A stretch of DNA of 64,000 bases, from contig NZ_NIHB01000001.1 of NCBI RefSeq assembly GCF_002591915.1, forward strand, positions 597,805 through 661,804, in the 5' to 3' direction. Source of the stretch: Marinicella litoralis (GTDB lineage: Bacteria > Pseudomonadota > Gammaproteobacteria > Xanthomonadales > Marinicellaceae). A program made the position numbers and the translations under genes. How positions within the stretch are numbered: the first letter of the stretch is position 1; each line of letters begins with the position of its first letter. The notes beneath the pieces were generated by a model. The model worked only from the letters and a program-made list of their open reading frames with translations. It was not told where the DNA came from and did no database searches. Positions 47,201 to 55,194 of this stretch are shown here, piece after piece.

Positions 47201-47369
47201 TGGCAGGCGCCCCTGGGTAATTGACTTCAACAGTGACCACCGGTGGATCAATGTCTGGGTATTCACGCAGAGACAAACGATCAAACGCCACCAAACCAAA
47301 AGCAATCAATAACAATGAGATGACCGAAGCAAAAACCGGTCTTTTGACCGAAATGTCAGAAATTAACAT
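44268..47369 (-). CDS. RND efflux transporter, hydrophobe/amphiphile type (MexF/AcrB-like)
   Basis: Inner-membrane proton-driven exporter of 1033 residues. Twelve membrane helices and two periplasmic porter regions are evident. The proton-relay aspartates are in LALVLAIGLVVDDAIVVLENI-type LAIGLVVDDAIVVLEN at about 400, and the second-half helix has LIGLATKNGILIVEFAN. N-terminus MLISDISVKRPVFASVISLLL is typical. The partner adaptor gene ends three bases upstream. No outer-membrane factor gene adjoins, so a shared TolC-like protein is likely. Substrate unknown. Confidence 0.95.
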   Translation of the reverse strand: MLISDISVKRPVFASVISLLLIAFGLVAFDRLSLREYPDIDPPVVTVEVNYPGAPANVVETRVTEIVEDRISGIEGIEFIESNSSDGESNVTIEFSISRDIDSAANDVRDRIAGIQDNLPEEAEPPEVQKVDSSNDVVIWQNLASSKLSVPEITDFAQRYLVDQYSTLDGVARVRVGGGLRYAMRIWVDRMSLAARNLSVADIEQALRAENIELPAGRLESEQRLFKARVTRNFNQPEDFAKLVLAKGENGYLVRLGDVARVELGLEEDRTIFRGNGIPMVGIGVIKQSNANTIDVARSVKALTAKLNQDLPDGMTIEQSYDASIFIEAAIKEVYFTLFVAIGFVVLVIFLFLGNLRAMMIPAVTVPVSIIATFIVINALGFSINLLTLLALVLAIGLVVDDAIVVLENIVRRMQEKGETPLVAAYRGSRQVGFAVIATTLVLVAVFVPITFLDGDIGRLFTEFSLTIAAAVTFSSIVALTLSPMLASKLLKSKTNKGRILQATNRVINGTRKKYISILVKSMRKPIYMFLVFAVLLAGTVFIYPKIAQEFSPKEDRGAFFVRVDGPEGATFQYMEEYMTEIESRLMKYVDSGEFDRLLVRSPRSFGGIESFNSGIIIAKMDTWGERRSAFTVMDEIRKDLSALPGVRTFPLMRQGLGGGTGKPIQFVLGGDSYEELSEWRDILFAKINAYNPGLIGLDSGYKETRPQIDFNIDYDAAADLGVRVNEIGRTLQTMLSGRNVTTYIDNGEEYDVILEGERSQQKSFSDIENIYVRSQRSGELLPLSNMISIKEYGAADSLARYNRVRSITLEANLAEGYSLGQALSYLDRMVDEHLPDHAITDYKGQSRDFMESGSSVIFVFVLGLIVVFLVLAAQFESYVHPFVIMLTVPLAMGGGLLGLLLLGGSINIYSQIGLIILIGLATKNGILIVEFANQLRDMNYNFNRATLTASKVRFRPIVMTGLTTIAGSLPLILATGAGAETRIVIGTVILFGVVAATVFTLFILPVAYSLLARNTSSPETVAKKLAAESNQT

Positions 47370-47372
47370 GGT

Positions 47373-48485
47373 TTAAATCCCTTCTTCTGTAGCGCTTTGT
47401 GAGGTCTTTTTTTCAGCCAACAGTTCTACCAAGGTTTCCTTGTTTTTTTTATCAGCCACCACTTCTACTGGATCACCATCTTTGATTTTTAAAGTACCGT
47501 GAATCACCACTTGATCACCTGCATCTAAGCCTGAGTGGATTTCAAGCTTGCCACCGTATCGAGTACCAATGGTGACCTGGGTTTCTGCCACTGTGCTGTG
47601 CTGGTTATCATTCACTATTTTAAATACTTTTTGTTCATTGGTTGATGCTGTGATGGCTTCTTCAGGAATCAGTAAACTGGTCCTGGGTTGGGTGGCCAGC
47701 TGTATGCGCATCAAGATACCTGGTTTAAGCAATTGATTGGGGTTTTCAATAATGGCTCGAACCACCACAGAGCGTGTCACTGGATTGATGCGACTGTTGA
47801 TGCTGGCAATTACGCCACTGAATTTCTGGTCAGGAAATGCCAAGGTTTGGGCCTCAATTTTTAAGCCTTTGCTGAGGTATGATAAATGCCTTTCAGGAAC
47901 CGAAAAATCCATCTTCATGGTGACATCATCGTCTAATGTGGCCAGCTCAATACCGGGTTGTGCCAAAGTGCCTACACTGATGTCGAGTAAACCCAATACC
48001 CCATCAAAAGGCGCTTTGATCAGACGTTTGTCGATTTGTGATTTGATGCCTCTGATTCGCGCTTCAGCTACACTGACAATGCTGTTTTGTGCGTCCAAGG
48101 CACTTTTTGATGTCGCGTTTTGAGCTGCCAATGGTTTCAATCTTTTTACCAGTCTTCGGGCTTCACCCACCCTGGCTTGTTCTTCTTGTAACAAGGCTTG
48201 TTCGTCGGAAGTATCCATGGTGACCAGCAAATCGCCTCGCTTAACCCGTTCGCCATCACTGAAATGCACCTCAGTGACTAACTCAGTTACGGTAGATGTT
48301 ATGGTCACGCTGTTGTTGGCTTTCAGGGTGCCCAGCGCTTCAACCACATCATAAAACTCTTGGTTGACTGCAGTGGCTGTTATCACGGGTGTGACGGTGT
48401 TGTCTTGTGCTTTGGCAAAGCAAGTCACTAGCCATAATGCTGTGATGACAATGAATGGGTGGGTTTTAAATTGTATGGGATTCAT
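47373..48485 (-). CDS. RND efflux periplasmic adaptor (membrane fusion protein)
   Basis: Adaptor of 370 residues linking the RND pump to an outer-membrane channel. Signal peptide (about 1-26, ending CFAKAQ), a biotinyl-lipoyl half (SVTITSTVTELVTEVHFSDGE), a helical hairpin (QEEQARVGEARRLVKRLKPL), the second lipoyl half (KAPFDGVLGLLDISVGTL) and beta-barrel domain (RTSLLIPEEAITA). Co-transcribed with the pump gene. No regulator gene lies next to the pair. Confidence 0.93.
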   Translation of the reverse strand: MNPIQFKTHPFIVITALWLVTCFAKAQDNTVTPVITATAVNQEFYDVVEALGTLKANNSVTITSTVTELVTEVHFSDGERVKRGDLLVTMDTSDEQALLQEEQARVGEARRLVKRLKPLAAQNATSKSALDAQNSIVSVAEARIRGIKSQIDKRLIKAPFDGVLGLLDISVGTLAQPGIELATLDDDVTMKMDFSVPERHLSYLSKGLKIEAQTLAFPDQKFSGVIASINSRINPVTRSVVVRAIIENPNQLLKPGILMRIQLATQPRTSLLIPEEAITASTNEQKVFKIVNDNQHSTVAETQVTIGTRYGGKLEIHSGLDAGDQVVIHGTLKIKDGDPVEVVADKKNKETLVELLAEKKTSQSATEEGI

Positions 48486-48613
48486 GGCTTAATCTAAATC
48501 AAAGGTCGTCACATTGTATTTTTACATATGTCGACAGCTTGTGAAGGAATAATTGAATGGATTTATAACATCACATTGTGCAAAAAAAATGAACAGCAAA
48601 AAAAAAAGCATTT

Positions 48614-48622
48614 TGCTATACT
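48614..48622 (+). promoter_or_regulatory. Extended -10 promoter of the transhydrogenase operon
   Basis: TGC-TATACT at 48614-48622 is a good extended -10 element 30 bp before the pntAA start; no matching -35 is evident in the A-rich stretch upstream. Confidence 0.5.
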
Positions 48623-48651
48623 GATGTTCGATCAAAAAATAGTGGGACAAT

Positions 48652-49791
48652 ATGACGATAACGGTGGGCTTTGTAAAAGAGCGTAATGAAGGTGAGTCGC
48701 GTGTGGCCATGGTGCCAGAAACGGCAGAGAAAATTCTTAAACTGGGTTGGCAAGTTTTGTTTGAACCTGATGCGGGTGTATCAGCTGGCTTTCCCAATGA
48801 AGCCTATCCTGAAATGTGTCAAATGGCCAAAAAGCGTAACGACGTGTTGAATGCCGCTGATGTATTGGTCGGTGTTGATGCCTTGTCCGATGAAGACTTG
48901 AAAGAAATTAAAAATGATTCGGTGGTTGTTGGTATGGTTTCGCCGTACCAAAATCAACAGCGATTTGATCAAGCCGTGGCTAAAAACATCACGGTATTTT
49001 CCATGGAATTGATACCTCGAACTTCTCGGGCACAAGCAATGGATGTGTTGTCATCTCAGGCTTCTGTGGCAGGCTATAAAGCCGTGCTTTTGGCCGCCAG
49101 TGAAGCCCCCAGATTTTTCCCAATGTTAACCACCGCTGCCGGCACCATTCGCCCAGCTTCGGTTTTGGTGATTGGGGCTGGAGTGGCCGGATTGCAAGCG
49201 ATGGCCACGGCCAGGCGTTTGGGTGCCAATGTCACCGGTTATGACGTCAGGCCTGAAACGGTGGAACAAATCAAATCATTGGGCGCCAAGTTTTTGGACT
49301 TGGGCGTCGAGGCAGTGGGCGAAGGTGGCTATGCCCGTGCTTTGACTGATGAAGAAAAACTCACACAGCAACAAAATTTAGCCAAACACCTGACTTCTGT
49401 AGACGTGCTGATCACAACCGCAGCGGTTCCAGGTCGGCCCGCACCACGCATCATTACCGCGGAGATGGTTGATGCGATGAAGGCTGGCAGTGTGATTGTT
49501 GATTTGGGCGCCGAAGGTGGCGGTAATTGTGAGCCGACAGAATTGGGTGTGACCAAGTTGGTGAACAACGTCAAAGTGATTGGGCCGAAAAATTTACCAG
49601 CCACAGTGCCACTGCATGCCAGCGAGATGTATTCACGCAATGTCTGGAATTTACTGAATTTGATGAACCATGAAGGTGAGTTTGTGATTAATTGGGAAGA
49701 CGATATTTTAGCCGGTTGTGCAGTCACCAGAGAGGGTGCCGTGGTACATCCAGCAGTAACAGGAATTAAGGAAGGCGGAGACAAATCATGA
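48652..49791 (+). CDS. pntAA: Proton-translocating NAD(P) transhydrogenase, alpha subunit part 1 (NAD-binding)
   Basis: NAD(H)-binding domain I of the transhydrogenase, 379 residues, cytoplasmic. It begins with the alanine-dehydrogenase/PNT N-terminal signature TITVGFVKERNEGESRVAMVPE and contains the NAD-binding LVIGAGVAGLQAMATARRLGA and VRPETVEQIKSLGAKF. It ends at residue 379, before the membrane part, which is a separate gene here. The operon makes NADPH at the cost of proton motive force. pntAB starts within its stop (ATGA). Confidence 0.97.
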   Translation: MTITVGFVKERNEGESRVAMVPETAEKILKLGWQVLFEPDAGVSAGFPNEAYPEMCQMAKKRNDVLNAADVLVGVDALSDEDLKEIKNDSVVVGMVSPYQNQQRFDQAVAKNITVFSMELIPRTSRAQAMDVLSSQASVAGYKAVLLAASEAPRFFPMLTTAAGTIRPASVLVIGAGVAGLQAMATARRLGANVTGYDVRPETVEQIKSLGAKFLDLGVEAVGEGGYARALTDEEKLTQQQNLAKHLTSVDVLITTAAVPGRPAPRIITAEMVDAMKAGSVIVDLGAEGGGNCEPTELGVTKLVNNVKVIGPKNLPATVPLHASEMYSRNVWNLLNLMNHEGEFVINWEDDILAGCAVTREGAVVHPAVTGIKEGGDKS

Positions 49792-50105
49792 TAGACGGTT
49801 TTATTGCTTTGTATATATTCGCACTTGCAGCGATTTTGGGGTTTGAAATCATCAGAAAAGTACCGGTGGTTTTGCACACGCCATTGATGTCTGGTTCAAA
49901 TTTTATTCACGGCATTGTTTTGGTCGGTGCGATGATTGCTTTGGGCCATGCCGACACCACTTTGGAAAAAGTGTTTGGTTTCATCGCAGTGTTCTTGGGC
50001 GCAGGTAATGCCGCCGGCGGGTATGTGGTGACTGAGCGGATGTTAGAAATGTTTAAGCCGCGGGTCAAAAAAGATGACAGCCAAGACAATCAAGGAGGTC
50101 AATGA
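49788..50105 (+). CDS. pntAB: NAD(P) transhydrogenase, alpha subunit part 2 (membrane)
   Basis: Small membrane subunit, 105 residues, with about three helices. It has the family stretch FEIIRKVPVVLHTPLMSGSN and GFIAVFLGAGNAAGGYVVTERML. The alpha chain is therefore split as in the three-gene transhydrogenases (e.g. Rhodospirillum rubrum), not the E. coli fused form. Its TGA overlaps the pntB ATG by one base. Confidence 0.96.
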   Translation: MIDGFIALYIFALAAILGFEIIRKVPVVLHTPLMSGSNFIHGIVLVGAMIALGHADTTLEKVFGFIAVFLGAGNAAGGYVVTERMLEMFKPRVKKDDSQDNQGGQ

Positions 50106-51535
50106 TGGAATTTATCAATGAATACCTCCCCTATGTGATCAAAGGCTCGTATTTTTTAGCTGCCATCTTATTTATCACCGGTCTGCGCCGCATGAGCGCG
50201 CCAGGCACCGCCAGAGGCGGCATTGTTTGGGCTGGTTTGGGTATGTTGATCGCCACCATAGCGACCTTTTTATTACCAGACATGCACAACATGGTGTTGA
50301 TTTTGGCCGCCTTGGTGTCATCCACAGTGCTGGCTTGGGTCAGTGGCAAAAAAGTGGCCATGACAGACATGCCACAAATGGTGGCTCTGTACAATGGTAT
50401 GGGTGGTGGTTCAGCGGCCTTTATTGGTGCCATGGCCTTGTTCAATGCAGTCGACCACATGGGTGCTTGTACGGCAGGGACCCTGGTCGATACGGCGTCA
50501 TCACATGATTGTTTGTCTGGTGTCAGCATGGTGTTCGCCATTGTTGGTGTTTACATTGGTGCCATATCACTCAGCGGATCATTGGTGGCCTTTGGAAAAC
50601 TACAGGGCTGGATTGATAAACGTTTTACCTTCCCTGGACAAAACATTTTCAATGGTCTGGTCGGCATAGGCACCTTGGTATTGGGCTTGTATTTAACCCA
50701 AGACCTGAATCCTCACTACATTTGGATTTTCTTTGGTTTGTCTTTGTTGCTCGGTTTGTTGATGACATTACCGATTGGTGGTGCGGATATGCCGGTGGTG
50801 ATTTCTTTGTACAATGCATTCACGGGTTTGGCAGTTTCATTCGAAGGTTTTGTGTTACAAAACGAGGCGATGATCATCGCTGGTATGTTGGTCGGTGCAG
50901 CCGGTACCATGCTCACCCAACACATGGCCAAAGCGATGAATCGATCTTTGGGTTCGGTGTTATTTGGATCCATGGGAGGCTCTGGTGGTGCCGCCATTGA
51001 AGGTGAGATGAAAGAGATTCAGGCGCAAGACGCATCGATTCAAATGGCTTTCGCTGACCGTGTTATTGTGATTCCAGGTTATGGCATGGCCGTGGCTCAA
51101 GCACAACATAAGTTATGGGAAATGACACAAATATTAATGGACAAAGGGGTCGATGTGAAATTTGCCATTCATCCAGTGGCCGGTCGTATGCCGGGTCACA
51201 TGAATGTGCTGTTGGCAGAAGCAGGGGTCCCCTACGATCTGATTGAGGACATGGAAGACATCAATTCACAGTTCAAGCAAGCTGATGTGGCCTTGGTGAT
51301 TGGTGCCAATGATGTGGTCAATCCGGTGGCCAAAACCGATCCGCAAAGTCCGATATACGGCATGCCCATTCTGAATGTCGATGAAGCCAAAAATTCCATT
51401 GTGATTAAACGCGGTAAAGGCACCGGTTTCGCCGGCATCCAAAATGCCTTGTTCTTCGCCGACAACAACAAGATGCTCTATGGTGATGCGCAGGATGCGA
51501 TTGCGCAGTTGATTCAGGGTTTGAAGGCGCTTTAA
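50105..51535 (+). CDS. pntB: NAD(P) transhydrogenase, beta subunit
   Basis: Membrane channel plus NADP(H)-binding domain III, 476 residues. N-terminal half has about nine helices with MPQMVALYNGMGGGSAAFIGA and MPVVISLYNAFTGLAVSFEGF; the C-terminal domain carries VIVIPGYGMAVAQAQHKLWEM, the NADP-binding IHPVAGRMPGHMNVLLAEA and a lysine-rich IVIKRGKGTGFAG. ATG at 50105 is chosen because AAGGAGG lies six bases upstream; an ATG three bases before is in frame. Confidence 0.97.
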   Translation: MEFINEYLPYVIKGSYFLAAILFITGLRRMSAPGTARGGIVWAGLGMLIATIATFLLPDMHNMVLILAALVSSTVLAWVSGKKVAMTDMPQMVALYNGMGGGSAAFIGAMALFNAVDHMGACTAGTLVDTASSHDCLSGVSMVFAIVGVYIGAISLSGSLVAFGKLQGWIDKRFTFPGQNIFNGLVGIGTLVLGLYLTQDLNPHYIWIFFGLSLLLGLLMTLPIGGADMPVVISLYNAFTGLAVSFEGFVLQNEAMIIAGMLVGAAGTMLTQHMAKAMNRSLGSVLFGSMGGSGGAAIEGEMKEIQAQDASIQMAFADRVIVIPGYGMAVAQAQHKLWEMTQILMDKGVDVKFAIHPVAGRMPGHMNVLLAEAGVPYDLIEDMEDINSQFKQADVALVIGANDVVNPVAKTDPQSPIYGMPILNVDEAKNSIVIKRGKGTGFAGIQNALFFADNNKMLYGDAQDAIAQLIQGLKAL

Positions 51536-51550
51536 TGGCACAGTAATAAA

Positions 51551-51574
51551 CAGCCCAGTGAGTTCACTGGGCTG
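51551..51574 (+). terminator. Hairpin after the transhydrogenase operon
   Basis: Perfect 11-bp inverted repeat CAGCCCAGTGA / TCACTGGGCTG, 15 bp after the pntB stop. No T-run follows, so it may act as a transcript-end stabiliser or a Rho-assisted stop. The rest of the 267-bp gap to the next gene holds nothing I can identify. Confidence 0.55.
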
Positions 51575-51802
51575 ATTCGCGCTTCAGACCTTCTCTGAGA
51601 AATCAATTCAGGTGATTGATTGCCTTAAATTCCTCAGTCTGGCTTGACTCAATCCATAGCGGTTTTATTATGTAGATTACTTTGCTGGGTGCTGATCAGA
51701 TGTCAGCAGTGAATCCCACAGTTGCGATTCAGCCATTGGTTAAAATAAATGGCGTGATTTTGGTTTTAACTGGTTATACCTAATAAATAACCGGAAAACC
51801 CA

Positions 51803-53641
51803 ATGAAAAAAACTGTCTTTATACGCATCCATCCTTTCATATTATGTTGTTTGTTCCTGTCTGTGGCTGTTGATGCCAGTACATCCAATGTCACTCCCAA
51901 TCAGTTTAACCACAATCAATGGTTGAACCAGTTAGGGTCAATTGAGCAGGCCAAGTTGTTGGCAGATGATGGCATGGCGACTGATTATTTTGGGGCTGCT
52001 GTAAGCCTATCTGGAAACTGGGCTGTGGTTGGTTCAATTCGTCATGATGCTGTGGCGAATGATGCTGGTGCTGCTTATGTCTATGAATTTGATGGCAGTT
52101 TTTGGGTGTTCAAACAAAAACTTACAGCTGATGATGGGGCCAGCAATGATCAATTTGGTTACGCAGTCAGTATTTCAGGTGAACAAATCATGGTCAGTGC
52201 CATTCGCGACGATGACAACAACGGTGACTCGGGTTCAGTGTATGTATTTGGTTTTGATCATAATGCCAACAATTGGGTACAAACTCAAAAACTGTTGGCT
52301 TCAGATGGCAGCAACGGTCATTGGTTCGGTTTTTCCATCAGCATACAAAACAACCGTGCCATGATTGCGGCCAACCATGAAAATCAGTTGGGCTCCAATG
52401 CGGGTGCTGTATATGAGTTTAATTATGTGGCTGACACATGGCAGGAAGGTCAAAAGTTGTTGGCCAGTGATGGTGATACACTCGATCAGTTTGGTCAATC
52501 GGTGAGTTTGTCTGGAGACCGACTGTTGGTTGGGGCTTTTTACCATGATGTCAATGCCGAACCGGTTGGTGCAGCATATGTGTTTGATTTCGATGCCTCC
52601 AGCAGCAGTTGGCTTGAAAGTCAAAAGCTGCTTTCACCGAACCCTGAATCAGACGGCTATTTTGGTTTTTCAGTCAGCTTGTCTGGGGATCGAGCATTGA
52701 TTGGAGCCCATCAAGAGACGGGCGGTGCTGGCGTTACGGGTTCGGCGTATTTGTTTGATTTTGATGGCAATGATTGGAACCTGACACAACACTTGACTGG
52801 TGATGCCAATGGTTCAGGTGGACAGTTTGGTATTTCGGTTGGTTTGTTGGGTAACCGGGCCTTGGTGGGCGCCAGTCGCGAAGCCTACAATGGCTTCAAT
52901 TCAGGTTCGGCCTATGTGTTTGATTTAATCGGTAACACTTGGCTCAATTCTGAGCAATTGACTGCTGCCGATAATGCATCCAGAGATGAATTTGGGGTGT
53001 CGCTGAGTGTCTTAGGAGGTCAAGTCATTATTGGTGCTCACAGGGATGGTGATCAAGGCAGTGATTCGGGTTCCGCATATGTATTTGATGTGCCTTTTCC
53101 ACTGGCTTTGCAATTGACTGGCTTGGCCCCCGGTAATTCTGTGGTGTTACAAAACAATGCAGCTGACGATCTGCAGGTTGATGAAAATGGTCTGGTGGTC
53201 TTTCCAACGGCTTTGTTTGAAGGAACGGGGTATGATGTGACTGTGGCGGTGCAGCCCACTTCGCCCAACCAAAGCTGTGTCGTTAATCAAGGTGTTGGGG
53301 TGGTGAGCCAGTATGGTATCAGTGGAATCACTGTGGTTTGTGTGACCACGCCATATTTTGTTGCTGGCATGGTTGATGGTCTTTTCGATGACAACCCAAT
53401 GGTGTTACACAACAATGGATCAGACCCACTAACCATCAATCAAGATGGCTCCTTCGTGTTTGCAATACCCGTGGATGACCAACAGACTTACGAGGTCACC
53501 ATCAACAACCCGCCAGTCGATCCCATCCAACCCTGTGTAGTCACCCAAGGTCAAGGCGTGATACAAGGTGGTGATGTGACTGATGTCAGGATTGATTGCG
53601 CAGTTGGTGGTGATTTGATTTATCGTGGTGGATTTGAATAA
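51803..53641 (+). CDS. Secreted FG-GAP repeat beta-propeller protein with C-terminal GFE tail
   Basis: An exported protein of 612 residues. Signal peptide to about residue 25 (SVAVDAS). About seven repeats of roughly 50-55 residues follow, each with the pattern QKLLASDGxxxDQFGxSVSLSGDRLLVGA then GSAYVFDF; these are FG-GAP-type propeller blades (residues about 47-425). Two later modules of about 80 residues are similar to each other (TGLAPGNSVVLQNNAADDLQV and VDGLFDDNPMVLHNNGSDPLTI), each with paired cysteines. The chain ends DLIYRGGFE, a short aromatic/glycine tail that may be a sorting signal. Partner or ligand unknown. Likely at the cell surface or released. Confidence 0.8.
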   Translation: MKKTVFIRIHPFILCCLFLSVAVDASTSNVTPNQFNHNQWLNQLGSIEQAKLLADDGMATDYFGAAVSLSGNWAVVGSIRHDAVANDAGAAYVYEFDGSFWVFKQKLTADDGASNDQFGYAVSISGEQIMVSAIRDDDNNGDSGSVYVFGFDHNANNWVQTQKLLASDGSNGHWFGFSISIQNNRAMIAANHENQLGSNAGAVYEFNYVADTWQEGQKLLASDGDTLDQFGQSVSLSGDRLLVGAFYHDVNAEPVGAAYVFDFDASSSSWLESQKLLSPNPESDGYFGFSVSLSGDRALIGAHQETGGAGVTGSAYLFDFDGNDWNLTQHLTGDANGSGGQFGISVGLLGNRALVGASREAYNGFNSGSAYVFDLIGNTWLNSEQLTAADNASRDEFGVSLSVLGGQVIIGAHRDGDQGSDSGSAYVFDVPFPLALQLTGLAPGNSVVLQNNAADDLQVDENGLVVFPTALFEGTGYDVTVAVQPTSPNQSCVVNQGVGVVSQYGISGITVVCVTTPYFVAGMVDGLFDDNPMVLHNNGSDPLTINQDGSFVFAIPVDDQQTYEVTINNPPVDPIQPCVVTQGQGVIQGGDVTDVRIDCAVGGDLIYRGGFE

Positions 53642-53658
53642 TCGTGTCTGTATGGCGC

Positions 53659-55194
53659 TTACACTACTTTCATTAAATTGTATTCCAACCTGAATACATG
53701 GAAACCATTGATGTGGTAATAATTCAATTCTGCATGGTTGTCATGACAGAGTTGGCGACAAATATGCAAACCCAAACCTGTGCCTCGGTTGTGGGTGGTG
53801 AAAAAAGGCTCGAATAAGTTTTTGGTTTTCTTGCCATCAAAGGCAGTTCCTTTGTTCTTGAAGTCAATCACTTGCCCGCGTACGATGATTTGTAATTCCT
53901 TGTTTTCACCATGTTTGATGGCATTAGAAGCTAAGTTCCAAATAACCTGCTTGAAGTGGTCAGGATCAAATTGAATGGTGGCCTCTTTGGGGGCGACGAT
54001 TTGGATGTTTTTTGCTTCGACATTGACTTCTTGAATCAATTGTTGTTTGACCTCAGACAGTTGGTTGAACAACAGCAGCTCTTGTGGTTTGGCTGTTTTG
54101 CGTCTAGACATTTGTAAGATGTCTTCAATGATGTGATTGGCTCTGCGGGTTTGATTGACTATGATTTCACTGATTTGTTTGTCTTGGTCTTGTAAGTCTG
54201 GTGATTCAGTCAACAATTCAGCGGCTGTACTGATGGCGGCCAGTGGGTTTCTGATTTCATGCGCAATTGAGCTGGATAATTTGCCCAGAGAGGCCAGGTT
54301 CAATTGTTGAGCGGCCTTTTTTAAAAAACTGGAATCTTCAATGAACAAAACGCCAAAATTCTTTTCTTCACTGACGCTGGCTTTGCGCAGGTACAAATCC
54401 ATGCCATTGGGTGCGTGATACACCATGCCATCCTTGTTGCTCTCGATGTATTTTAAGATGTCTTCGGGGAAGAAAATAATGTCTTCCACGCCCAATAATT
54501 TTTTAGCCGATTCATTGGCATGTAGGATCACATGGTCTTGTTGATAAATAATCACACCATTGGTTAATTTTTCAATGATGATTTGATTCATGTCCTCTAA
54601 GCCGCTGATGGTTTGTCTTTGGCTTTTGTACATTTGTAAGGTGCTGGTGTATGAAATGGATTGTCTGATACCCACCAAGGCGATGACAAAATAACCCAGG
54701 GCATGCAGCAGTTTGTTTGAATCAGAAACTTCTTCTTGGCGGCTGAAATTAACAATTTCAGGCAAGTACCACAACAAGATCGCGGCTGTTAATGGTGCCA
54801 ATAAGATATAGATGGCTTTGCGATACAAGATGGCGGCTGAACCAATGGCCAACACCGGTAAAATGGCCAAGCCTTGTTGAAACCCATTGATGGCGAAAGC
54901 CAAATATATCAAAACAAACAAGTCAAGGAACAGGATGACTTTACTCAGTAAAATGGCATTGTTCTGTTTTGAAACATAGGTGATGATCATGATAAGGACG
55001 GATATCGCCGCATAAATGATCACCACATTTTCAACCATATAGTGGTAATTGGTGGAATCAAAAAATTTACTGATCAGGTCATTGTTGATCAGCATGAGAA
55101 AGAACAAGCTGATAAACAGCCTGAATAAATTCAGGTACCTGAGGTTCTTTCTCTCTAGTTGAAAAAGCAGTTCTTGGGTGTCATTCCTTATCAT
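53659..55194 (-). CDS. Membrane sensor histidine kinase, PilS-like
   Basis: A 511-residue sensor kinase. Six hydrophobic segments fill the first ~190 residues (LFRLFISLFFLMLI, NVVIIYAAISVLIMIITYV, VILFLDLFVLIYLAFAI, others), followed by a PAS-like segment (QIIIEKLTNGVIIYQQDHVIL) and the kinase core: H-box SSIAHEIRNPLAAIST at about 307, N-box VIWNLASNAIKHGEN, G-boxes NRGTGLGLHICRQL. This matches the NtrC-linked PilS type, yet no response regulator gene lies next to it. The gene begins inside the end of the phosphatase gene (14-base overlap), so both are translated together. Confidence 0.88.
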   Translation of the reverse strand: MIRNDTQELLFQLERKNLRYLNLFRLFISLFFLMLINNDLISKFFDSTNYHYMVENVVIIYAAISVLIMIITYVSKQNNAILLSKVILFLDLFVLIYLAFAINGFQQGLAILPVLAIGSAAILYRKAIYILLAPLTAAILLWYLPEIVNFSRQEEVSDSNKLLHALGYFVIALVGIRQSISYTSTLQMYKSQRQTISGLEDMNQIIIEKLTNGVIIYQQDHVILHANESAKKLLGVEDIIFFPEDILKYIESNKDGMVYHAPNGMDLYLRKASVSEEKNFGVLFIEDSSFLKKAAQQLNLASLGKLSSSIAHEIRNPLAAISTAAELLTESPDLQDQDKQISEIIVNQTRRANHIIEDILQMSRRKTAKPQELLLFNQLSEVKQQLIQEVNVEAKNIQIVAPKEATIQFDPDHFKQVIWNLASNAIKHGENKELQIIVRGQVIDFKNKGTAFDGKKTKNLFEPFFTTHNRGTGLGLHICRQLCHDNHAELNYYHINGFHVFRLEYNLMKVV

